Part shown: piece after piece, positions 24,383-35,400 of the stretch
Layout: the number at the start of each line of letters is the position of its first letter
Position numbering within the stretch: the stretch's first letter is position 1
NCBI GenBank assembly: GCA_928212115.1
Contig: CAKMRJ010005523.1
Coordinates: 97,794,605-97,858,604, forward strand
From: Lactuca virosa
Lineage: Eukaryota > Streptophyta > Magnoliopsida > Asterales > Asteraceae
Reading direction: 5' to 3'
Length of the DNA stretch: 64,000 nt
Notes under the pieces: model-generated
Told to the model about the DNA's origin: nothing
Seen by the model: only the letters and a program-made list of their open reading frames with translations
Database searches by the model: none
Program-made: the position numbers and the translations under genes

Positions 24383-26810
24383 ATCCCCTTGTAATGACTA
24401 TGCCCAAGTCACAAAGACTTGGCATCACACATTACAAAGTATTCCAGTGGAGATCAATTCCATGGAAACGAAGTCTCACATTCAAAGTACATTCCTTTGA
24501 ACATCCTTCTTTGCATGAAGTTTTCTAATCTTACACAGATTCAAAGAATGACTTCCACCTATGGAGACAATTCCATATTCCCATTTTGACTATCACTTCT
24601 GAACAAGAGTTGCCTCCTTTCAGAATATGTCAATATGGTCCTATCTATATACTTCCAACTGTCCATGAGCAACCAATCTTTGGTAAACCTCATATTGTCC
24701 TCGACAATTGCTTAATCATTTTAGTCAAATCCAGTTCTATTCCTTTTTCCCTCTTAATTCCCTACGCATTTGGAAAATTTAGAAAGGATAAATATTATAG
24801 CACATGCAACCGATCTTATACCCGAAGCATATGGGATACGATTCATGCTATAAAATTTTTATTTGCCATCTTCTCACAACTCGAACTATGAAGAGGGATG
24901 CCGTAATCATAATCAAATTTTGAGAATGCAACATATATAGAATTTCCTTATGTTGAACCATTCCAACATAACATTCGTATATATCCTTCACCAAAGTTGA
25001 TTAAAATCTCAATCTAAGCTTTTAGAATTGGAATAATGTATAAAATCCTCTCCCTTAATTTATAGCAAAACAACTTTTCAAAGCGAATTGAAACTTTTTG
25101 TTTTCTATAATTAACATTGCTAACTTGCAACACTAACCATAATAATCATGCTCCCACTAGCACAATGATTATTATCTTACTAGCATTACACTTATGCTCC
25201 CACTAGCTTTGACATGTACTCATAAATCATCTGGACTTCTAGAAATCAATACTTTATTGACTTTCTTTCCAAAGTTCAAATTTATGATACAAGATTGCTT
25301 TGATAAGACTTTATCAAAATCATACACCTTTCCTTAGATAGCTGACATGTTTGTCTAAACAATTATGAAGAGAGATGCTGTAATCATAATGTTTAGACCT
25401 TTTTGCCATTCTTACAAGTCCATGTTAGTGTGCCGGTTAACCACACGCGCTCCACTAATGACTTTGAGAATGCAAAACTCACAATTACTATCTACTTAAA
25501 ATCTACTTAGTGAAAGCGTTTCCTCACCATCATTTTAATGAATCGGAGAGAAACCTTATGACACTTAGATTTTTTTTATGGTGCATGTGTTCCTATCCAT
25601 GTGAATTTGTCAAAACCATAATCACACGACAAGGTTAGTGACAAATCCAAACTCATACGGATTGAACTTGTTCAATCTTAATTTCTTGCCACTCGGAAGC
25701 ACAAGGGCCTACCATTGCTTCTAGGTTGTTATGCAACCAATTGAGAACTCATAGAACTCATATGCAAAGTCAACTTTTCTCTGGAATAGACACAGAAATA
25801 AGAATATGTCAACACGATAGGTTACAAACCTCAAGTCGTGGGGCTAGTGATTAACAATACTCTTGATTAGTTCTTGAAACTATCTCAATATCTTTTAAGA
25901 CTCCCACTGACCTCTTGACATATAAGATTCTCTTTTTCAAGAACCATTCCTTGAAAAAACAAATATCCAAGAATTAGTGTGGATTCTTTTCAAGCAAAAC
26001 ACTTCGCACAATTGGTCTTAGTTGGTCATTGTCTTATCCAAAACATCACAACTTACCAACTTCAAATGTACAAGAATAGGAAACATCTTATTCTACATTT
26101 GACAAGTGTTATAAACTTTCTAATTATGTCACTCAAGTTACAATCTTGGAGTATGAATCGAAGACTTGTTTTGGAACTAAGTATGAATTACCTTTTGATT
26201 TAACCATTTCAACAATTCATGATTCCTCTCCTTAGTCAAACAAATGCACTAACGTGTCCTTAGAGGATCAATTGTGATATGGTTTAATAATCACTAAGAT
26301 AGTTATAAAACAAGATACTCAAGTACTCTCCCATCTCTTCAGATTGGAGAAACTTTTATCTTTCTGCCTAATTTGATTCTTCTCATCCGTTCTGCCATAC
26401 ATTGAAACTTTTCCAATGTTTCAGAATTACACTTAAACTTTTAAGCATAACCATATTTACTTAACTTTAGTAAATCATGAGGAATAATCTTATCATTCTT
26501 TGTGGTGAACCTGATCAGCGCACAACCTAGTGCACCCGATCCTTTAGTCCTTCTCTTAACTCACACATACATGTGAACAAGGAATTAGTCTTAATTTCCC
26601 AGAAATGAAAATTCTCATTCATCACACAATACAACTTGCATGATTCCAAGTTTCTATCCAACTGAAACTTGGGTGATGAGAATCTTTCCTTATTCGCTAA
26701 ATTATGACACTACGACAAATGAAAGAATCAAATTCATTTTTCAATATTGCTTATCAAAGGAAACATATAAACAACAATTTTTCACAAATGCCATAGTAAG
26801 GATACTTAAA
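24383..26810 (-). other. N6 interior, middle part, non-coding
   Basis: No gag or pol domain on either strand. It includes TGCTCCCACTAGC twice (near 25149 and 25194), a motif GTGTGCCGGTTAACCACACG (25429-25448) that returns near 28180 and 28262, and GAAGAGGGATGCCGTAATC-like words at 24887, 25365 and 27905. These recurring words suggest an interior built by repeated duplication. Confidence 0.55.
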
Positions 26811-29372
26811 ATAAATAAATCAAATTTTCTTTTATTTTTATATTTTGCAGAAAAATCTTATCCTTGCAATGCAAATACATATGAAAAACATGTTGTTATC
26901 TATTCCTAAGCAACATATCATAACTCTTAAGCACCAGCTCAAAATTCTGATCATCGAACCATGCGATCGAAATCCATCTTCACGATCAGAATCATCACAC
27001 TCTTTTTTTAAGCTTCCTTTGATTTTTCCAAAACATCAACATGTAATTACATTACATCATGTATTAAGAATCTCCAAAAGAGACTTCATAGAGTTAGATA
27101 ATGGACTTTAACCTGAAGTAGAGTCAAACTTTTGACTTTACCTGATCTTTTAGGTAAATTCGGCAGCTTCGCAACCAATGTCCCTTCCTTTGGCAAAAGA
27201 AACATATGGACCTTTTGGAAATGGTACACTTGATTGTCTCAGACTTAGCATTTCTCTTTACCATTGGTCAAATGACTTGACCATGGAAAATCCCTTTCTA
27301 TTGGGAAGAGAAAGCTTTTATGGGCTTCCAATGTCACCATTGTCAATGTCCAACTAGGTTTGGGAAGTAGATCTTCCAATCTAATTTTCTTTACCAATGC
27401 TCTAAATCATTGCTGATTTTGCAGCATCAAGCAAATAGGTAAGATCACTAAGGGTCATGTCGTGATCTGTCATCAGGGAGTGACTGAAGAACCAAGTCAA
27501 AAGCCAGCTACCTCGAGACTTCGACACCCGACTCTCCCGGCTTGCCAATATGTGACTTAACCTCCAAGATGTAAGCACATATAGTCTTTGTTTGCCAATA
27601 GGGATTGAGTGACTTAGAACTTTTCAAGTCCTGAAACTTGTGGGATAGGGAGAATTATTGGCGAAGGTGAAGGAAGTGAAGCATGATTTCCAGTCCCATT
27701 AATACACAACAAAGGGATTAATCTTTCACCTTGATTGCCATGTGGGATATCATCTTCAATAGGAAGGCTTGTTCCTAAAGATTTGGGAAGACCACAGTTG
27801 TCTTAACTAGACATCTATAATGGCAGAAATTCAAGTTTTAGTTGATTTAAAGTCCTTAATATAACACCCAATATGAAATATTAAGGCTAAGACCCAACAA
27901 CCTACTTATAACTGGAAGAGGGATGTCGTAATCCAAGCTATAAAATAGTTTAAGGTAGGTAAATGATGATTTACCAATTTCCACCATGAAAACGAAATAT
28001 AATTAAGTTTTAATTGGATTTGAAACTCCTAGTTCTTTTGAGATACATTGAACTTTCAATGGCATGTTTGAATCTCGATTGTGCCCTCTCAAGTTTGTGA
28101 TTGGGATGCCGAGGATCACAAACAAGGTGTGAATAACCATGCAAATTGACTTGGTATCCTAAACTTTATCACCTAATTGATGTGCTGGTTAACCACACGC
28201 GCTCCACCAATCTATTATAAACTTAATTTACCCTTCGCCACACATTGTCAGTCCCATGTTAGTGTGCCGGTTAACCACACACGCTCCACTAATGACTTAA
28301 CAAAGGTGCAAAGTGTAATTTCATGGGTTAGCACCATTTCATATTTTCCTAAGTAACTAAGATTGGGAATTTATAAGTGTTTAGTTACTTAGTATTTATC
28401 ATTATACATTTAATGAACGGAGAATTATAGTCCTTATCCTACCCGTTCGGCTAACGACCCTCCACCAGTCAAGGAAGCGGTGGGTGGGAGTGGACACCCA
28501 TTAAACCGCCATTTTATAGGCAGTAACCTTATACCCCCTTATAGACCGGCTTCGTGAATGAGGCCTACTGACGGTAAGATTGACTTTATCTTATACATAT
28601 CCATATAATTAAAATTATAATAATAGTATAAGGGTTGAATTTTAACTTTTAAAACTCTAAGGTTTGATTTGGAATTAAAGCATTCATAAGGGGTAAACTT
28701 TACAAATTCCAAAACTTGAGGGCAAGTATTGAAACTATTCAAAAACTTTTCAATTTTATAACTTATGTATTTAAAGTAGTTTTAATTAAAACTCTTCAAG
28801 TTCCATAACTTGAGGACAAGTTATGGAAGACTTTAAACCATTAAAGAATGTGACTCTTCTTTATTCATAACTTATGGAAATCTTTATGAGTTTTATGAAT
28901 CTTAAATGTGACTCACATTTTAGAATCAGCTCTTAGACTAAAATGGATTGAAAACAACAATTTCACATAACTCTTCTATTAATCTAAGAAACTCATAAGA
29001 ACAAGATAATTCAATCAAACTTTTTCATGTAATTACACTAACCATTAAACTAATACAAAACATGAGTCTATTGATAATTATATTTGAAATTGGATTAGCA
29101 TAAACATTACCACATCAAAAACAGGTTTATAGGTTCAAAAACAAATTATGGTAATGTTCCTAGTCCATTTCCAGCCAAAAAACACGAATATATGCTGTCA
29201 GGGGGTCCAACTCATCGAGTGCATGAACCAACTCGGCGAGTTGGATCATTTTGAACACTTTTAAGGCATGGACTCGTCGAGTCTCCTGATGGACTCGCCG
29301 AGTCAGTTGCCCAGACAGCAAAAAACTTCGATTTTTAAGCAGATTTTGCAAGTATAACAAGAAAACAAGCCT

Positions 29373-29386
29373 AGGCTCTGATACCA
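29373..29386 (-). other. N6 primer-binding site, duplicated copy
   Basis: TGGTATCAGAGCCT on the - strand, next to the partial LTR copy. It matches the initiator-Met tRNA primer site. Confidence 0.8.
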
Positions 29387-29387
29387 C

Positions 29388-29865
29388 TATTGGATTTTGA
29401 GCATTCTAATACTCCTAAGTGTACATGCAACCCTAAATAGCTTGGATCTATGTTTTCTCTATTATACATGAAAATATCAATTTCCAAGGTATTATCCTAA
29501 CTAGCATACATTCATATGTACTAGGATAACAAAAACTAGATAGAAGACATACCTTTTGTTGTAGTTTGAATCCATGGAGCTTAAGAGCCTAGTGCCCCAA
29601 GTGTGACACCTCAAATGGTTCACACAACACCATGAACATCTTCGAATAACCATGACGGAGGATACTTGACTCATAGAAATTGGCTTGCCCTCTTGTGTAT
29701 ACACTAGTACCAATTTCACCAACCAATGGGTATATAGTGTGTACATTAGGGTTACACCATGTAACCCATGACTTTTCCCATTCCTTATACTCCATGGGTT
29801 TTAACCTCCATGGAGCATCCATGGATCACTCCATGGGTTTAGCCCAACATAAGGAATCATGGATC
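29388..29865 (-). repeat. N6 partial LTR inside the element
   Basis: The first 478 bases of the LTR (TATTGGATTTTGAGC to AATCATGGATC), identical in layout to 32473-32950. It is broken where unit 1 ends and has no partner end. Confidence 0.88.
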
Positions 29866-29894
29866 GAATCATGGATCGAAATTCTTTTATTTTT

Positions 29895-32800
29895 ATAAAT
29901 AAATCAAATTTTCTTTTATTTTTATATTTTGCAGAAAAATCTTATCCTTGCAATGCAAATACATATGAAAAACATGTTGTTATCTATTCCTAAGCAACAT
30001 ATCATAACTCTTAAGCACCAGCTCAAAATTCTGATCATCGAACCATGCGATCGAAATCCATCTTCACGATCAGAATCATCACACTCTTTTTTTAAGCTTC
30101 CTTTGATTTTTCCAAAACATCAACATGTAATTACATTACATCATGTATTAAGAATCTCCAAAAGAGACTTCATAGAGTTAGATAATGGACTTTAACCTGA
30201 AGTAGAGTCAAACTTTTGACTTTACCTGATCTTTTAGGTAAATTCGGCAGCTTCGCAACCAATGTCCCTTCCTTTGGCAAAAGAAACATATGGACCTTTT
30301 GGAAATGGTACACTTGATTGTCTCAGACTTAGCATTTCTCTTTACCATTGGTCAAATGACTTGACCATGGAAAATCCCTTTCTATTGGGAAGAGAAAGCT
30401 TTTATGGGCTTCCAATGTCACCATTGTCAATGTCCAACTAGGTTTGGGAAGTAGATCTTCCAATCTAATTTTCTTTACCAATGCTCTAAATCATTGCTGA
30501 TTTTGCAGCATCAAGCAAATAGGTAAGATCACTAAGGGTCATGTCGTGATCTGTCATCAGGGAGTGACTGAAGAACCAAGTCAAAAGCCAGCTACCTCGA
30601 GACTTCGACACCCGACTCTCCCGGCTTGCCAATATGTGACTTAACCTCCAAGATGTAAGCACATATAGTCTTTGTTTGCCAATAGGGATTGAGTGACTTA
30701 GAACTTTTCAAGTCCTGAAACTTGTGGGATAGGGAGAATTATTGGCGAAGGTGAAGGAAGTGAAGCATGATTTCCAGTCCCATTAATACACAACAAAGGG
30801 ATTAATCTTTCACCTTGATTGCCATGTGGGATATCATCTTCAATAGGAAGGCTTGTTCCTAAAGATTTGGGAAGACCACAGTTGTCTTAACTAGACATCT
30901 ATAATGGCAGAAATTCAAGTTTTAGTTGATTTAAAGTCCTTAATATAACACCCAATATGAAATATTAAGGCTAAGACCCAACAACCTACTTATAACTGGA
31001 AGAGGGATGTCGTAATCCAAGCTATAAAATAGTTTAAGGTAGGTAAATGATGATTTACCAATTTCCACCATGAAAACGAAATATAATTAAGTTTTAATTG
31101 GATTTGAAACTCCTAGTTCTTTTGAGATACATTGAACTTTCAATGGCATGTTTGAATCTCGATTGTGCCCTCTCAAGTTTGTGATTGGGATGCCGAGGAT
31201 CACAAACAAGGTGTGAATAACCATGCAAATTGACTTGGTATCCTAAACTTTATCACCTAATTGATGTGCTGGTTAACCACACGCGCTCCACCAATCTATT
31301 ATAAACTTAATTTACCCTTCGCCACACATTGTCAGTCCCATGTTAGTGTGCCGGTTAACCACACACGCTCCACTAATGACTTAACAAAGGTGCAAAGTGT
31401 AATTTCATGGGTTAGCACCATTTCACATTTTCCTAAGTAACTAAGATTGGGAATTTATAAGTGTTTAGTTACTTAGTATTTATCATTATACATTTAATGA
31501 ACGGAGAATTATAGTCCTTATCCTACCCGTTCGGCTAACGACCCTCCACCAGTCAAGGAAGCGGTGGGTGGGAGTGGACACCCATTAAACCGCCATTTTA
31601 TAGGCAGTAACCTTATACCCCCTTATAGACCGGCTTCGTGAATGAGGCCTACTGACGGTAAGATTGACTTTATCTTATACATATCCATATAATTAAAATT
31701 ATAATAATAGTATAAGGGTTGAATTTTAACTTTGAAAACTCTAAGGTTTGATTTGGAATTAAAGCATTCATAAGGGGTAAACTTTACAAATTCCAAAACT
31801 TGAGGGCAAGTATTGAAACTATTCAAAAACTTTTCAATTTTATAACTTATGTATTTAAAGTAGTTTTAATTAAAAACTCTTCAAGTTCCATAACTTGAGG
31901 ACAAGTTATGGAAGACTTTAAACCATTAAAGAATGTGACTCTTCTTTATTCATAACTTATGGAAATCTTTATGAGTTTTATGAATCTTAAATGTGACTCA
32001 CATTTTAGAATCAGCTCTTAGACTAAAATGGATTGAAAACAACAATTTCACATAACTCTTCTATTAATCTAAGAAACTCATAAGAACAAGATAATTCAAT
32101 CAAACTTTTTCATGTAATTACACTAACCATTAAACTAATACAAAACATGAGTCTATTGATAATTATATTTGAAATTGGATTAGCATAAACATTACCACAT
32201 CAAAAACAGGTTTATAGGTTCAAAAACAAATTATGGTAATGTTCCTAGTCCATTTCCAGCCAAAAAACACGAATATATGCTGTCAGGGGGTCCAACTCAT
32301 CGAGTGCATGAACCAACTCGGCGAGTTGGATCATTTTGAACACTTTTAAGGCATGGACTCGTCGAGTCTCCTGATGGACTCGCCGAGTCAGTTGCCCAGA
32401 CAGCAAAAAACTTCGATTTTTAAGCAGATTTTGCAAGTATAACAAGAAAACAAGCCTAGGCTCTGATACCACTATTGGATTTTGAGCATTCTAACACTCC
32501 TAAGTGTACATGCAACCCTAAATAGCTTGGATCTATGTTTTCTCTATTATACATGAAAATATCAATTTCCAAGGTATTATCCTAACTAGCATACATTCAT
32601 ATGTACTAGGATAACAAAAACTAGATAGAAGACATACCTTTTGTTGTAGTTTGAATCCATGGAGCTTAAGAGCCTAGTGCCCCAAGTGTGACACCTCAAA
32701 TGGTTCACACAACACCATGAACATCTTCGAATAACCATGACGGAGGATACTTGACTCATAGAAATTGGCTTGCCCTCTTGTGTATACACTAGTACCAATT

Positions 32801-32950
32801 TCACCAACCAATGGGTATATAGTGTGTACATTAGGGTTACACCATGTAACCCATGACTTTTCCCATTCCTTATACTCCATGGGTTTTAACCTCCATGGAG
32901 CATCCATGGATCACTCCATGGGTTTAGCCCAACATAAGGAATCATGGATC
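29895..32950 (-). repeat. N6 tandem duplication, unit 2
   Basis: Second copy of the 3.06 kb unit, continuing without a break into the rest of the 5' LTR. Palindromes CCAACTCGGCGAGTTGG and GACTCGTCGAGTC lie in both units just inside the primer-binding site (29228-29304 in unit 1). Confidence 0.92.
32458..32471 (-). other. N6 primer-binding site
   Basis: TGGTATCAGAGCCT on the - strand directly beside the complete 5' LTR. Confidence 0.85.
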
Positions 32951-33241
32951 ATAAGCCCACATATATAAGAATCAATGATTTACACAATCAATCCGCATAT
33001 ATTTAATTAGTCTCTTTTGATCACTAAATTAATTCCAAGTTAATTCTTGATCAATACTAATTAAATAATATGATTTCATATTAATATATTAGAACTTATA
33101 ATATATTAATATGTCACAAATATCCTCTTCTCATAAAAGGTCTACCCAAATTGTTCTGATGCCATGCAACCCAAATGGACCATGCCGGGTCGGGTCAAGT
33201 ATATAACAATTATAGTTATGGACTTAGACACTAATCCAACA
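32473..33241 (-). repeat. N6 5' LTR
   Basis: Pairs with 12256-13066. The inner end reads TA instead of TG. It ends AATCCAACA before the CAAAC target duplication. Confidence 0.88.
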
Positions 33242-33246
33242 CAAAC

Positions 33247-35400
33247 GTCTCTTCATAATCAATACCTTCTTCTTGGCAATATCCTTTAGCAACTAGACGT
33301 GCTTTATTGCGAATAACATTCCCTTCTTTGTCCATCTTGTTTCTGAATACCTATTTCAGACCAACCACATATGTATATTCTAGAGTAGGAATCGATCTCC
33401 AAACTTTGTTCCTATCAAAATAATTAAGTTCTTCTTGCATTGCACGAACGCAATATGCATGATCAAGAGCAATTTTAATGGTTTTAGGTTCTATTTTTGA
33501 AATAAAGGAATTAAACATGCAAAATTCCAATTTAGAAAATAAAGCAGTTTGTTTCTTTTTTTGTTGAGCATGTGTGTGAACCCTTGAAAAAGTATCTCCG
33601 ATCACTTGAGATTGCTGATGATCTCTAGTCCATTCTGTCATTGGTGGGAAATTTTGATCGTAAACCAGATCAATCTCAGCAACGATTTCTTCAAATTCCG
33701 ATTGAGCATCTGATTCATTATTTTCATTTTTCTCTCCCTGGAAATTTGCACTTGAACCATCATTCGTATTTAAACTCTCCCCCCTGGAGTTGAGCACCTA
33801 AATCTATATTTGGAGTTAAACTCTCCCCCTGGATTGGAGCATCATGAGGTTCCGATTGAGTTGGTTATTCAGTTGTATTCTGAACAGGTTTCTCGTTTCG
33901 AGTCTCTATTTCTTCAACAGCTTCATCAACAATCTTTAGTAATTCATCCTCATGATTATCCTTGGTGTTTGATTCTGAAGAAATTTTCATTTCAGGTTCA
34001 TCAAACAAATTAATAAAATTCTCATATAGATTCATTAGAGGAATAATCTTAGAATTTGTTAATGGAAAGTTTTCTTCAGTTTGACAATCTTCCTTTTGAT
34101 ATTTCTTTATGTAATTGTCATCAAACGTAACATAATATCTTTCTTCTATCTTCTTTGATTTCTTTTTCAGAACACGATATGTCTTTGATGTTAATGAGTA
34201 TCCCAAAAATATTCCTCCATAAGCTTTCACATCAAATTTGTTTCAATGTTGTTTTGAATTGAACAAAAAGCACCTGGATAAAAACACATGAAAGCATTTA
34301 ACGTTGGCTTTCGATTGTTCAGAATTTCATAAGGAGTAATCAGAAAACGTTTGTTAATGTATGAGCAATTCTGAGTAAAACAAGTCGTGGAAATAGCATC
34401 AGCCCATAAATATAGAGGAAGATTCGCAAATGAGAGCATTGTCCTCGTAGCTTCACATAGAGAAAGATTTCTTCTTTCAACTACACCATTCTGCTGTGGA
34501 GTGTAAGGCGAAGAGAAATTGTGAGAAATTCTTTTGCTTGTCAAGAATTCTTCAAATGCATGATTTTTGAATTCTAAACCAATATTACTTCGAATTTTCC
34601 GAACTGGCTTTCGCAATTGTAGCTCAACTTGCTTGATGAAATCAATTAGCGTATGAGTCACTTTAGATTTCTGCTTAAGAAAGAATACCCAAGTAACTTG
34701 AGAAAAATCATCAACAGTAACCAAAATGTATTTGTTACTGCCAATGCTTTCAATAGTTGATGGACCACAGAGATCAATATGCATTAATTCGAATGGTTCA
34801 ATGATCTTGGTAATCAATACTGAAGAATGACTCTTTCCGCTTTGTTTTCCAACTTCACATGCAACACATAAGTGTTCCTTTTTAAATTTCAGAAGAGGAA
34901 GTCCCAGAACAAGATCACCAATTACGAGCTTGTTGATATCCTTAAAGTTCAGGTGCGAAAGCCTCCTATGCCACAACCAGCTATCATCTAAAGACGCTCT
35001 CGTAAGCAAACATATAGATGGTTTCCCTTGAGTTGGATTTAGATTGAGAGGATACATTTCTCTTTTCCCTTTTTACTTCACAAGAACAGTTTTAGATTCC
35101 TTTTGTATGATTTCTAAACCTTCTTCATCAAAAGATACTTTGAGACCTATACCTACAATCAATTGAGAAACGCTAATTAAATTATGTTGTAAACCTTCAA
35201 TGTAAGCTACCTTCCGAATTGTGAATTCCCTATTAGTTTCCATGCCATATCCCTTTATTTCTCAAGTAGCATTGGTTCCATATTTCACTTTTCCTCCATC
35301 TTTAAAAGTATGATACTCTCCTTATTCATATTTCCTTCTTGTCATGTGATGATAACAGCCGCTATAAATATACTATTCTGAATCATACTGCTCGTCACAC
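33247..35400 (-). pseudogene. N5 pol, protease, integrase and reverse transcriptase start
   Basis: Copia pol in the usual order. Near 35340-35380 the protease motif has a stop and reads YIYSGCYHHM, so the catalytic Asp is lost. The frame 35057-34227 is the integrase. Counting from its first residue, the HHCC zinc site is present (H30, H35, C64, C67), the triad has D95 and E194, but the middle Asp at 158 is Asn (RSNIG for RSDNG). The later integrase and linker continue at 34230-33865 in another frame. The reverse transcriptase start (EPKTIKIALDHAYCVRAMQE, then a stop, then GYCQEEGIDYEETF) runs to 33247, where N6 interrupts it. Inactive. Confidence 0.82.

Larger units (their letters stand above)
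26811..29865 (-). repeat. N6 tandem duplication, unit 1
   Basis: About 3,055 bases nearly identical to 29895-32950 (I noticed only a handful of differences, for example at 28366 T/C, 28634 T/G and a one-base A-run change near 28789). It contains interior sequence, a primer-binding site (29373-29386) and the first 478 bases of an LTR. It is followed by about 29 bases of filler including a second GAATCATGGATC, before unit 2. Confidence 0.92.
12256..33241 (-). mobile_element. N6: non-coding LARD-like LTR element, interrupted by N7
   Basis: LTRs of about 0.8 kb begin TGTTGGATTTTGAGC and end AATCCAACA. The target duplication CAAAC is perfect (12251-12255 and 33242-33246), and the N5 reverse transcriptase reads from YEETF straight into APVARL across it. 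A polypurine tract lies at 13067 and primer-binding sites at 29373 and 32458, all for the - strand. About 9 kb of interior (13067-14215 and 24388-32472) shows no gag or pol domain on either strand, as expected for a large retrotransposon derivative. Part of the interior plus part of the LTR is duplicated in tandem (26811-32950). Confidence 0.82.

Noticed and set aside
26845..27111. 88-codon frame, present identically again at 29929-30195
   Set aside because: The identity is due to the tandem duplication in N6. No domain and no codon signal; the 88-residue frame starts and ends in non-coding repeat sequence.
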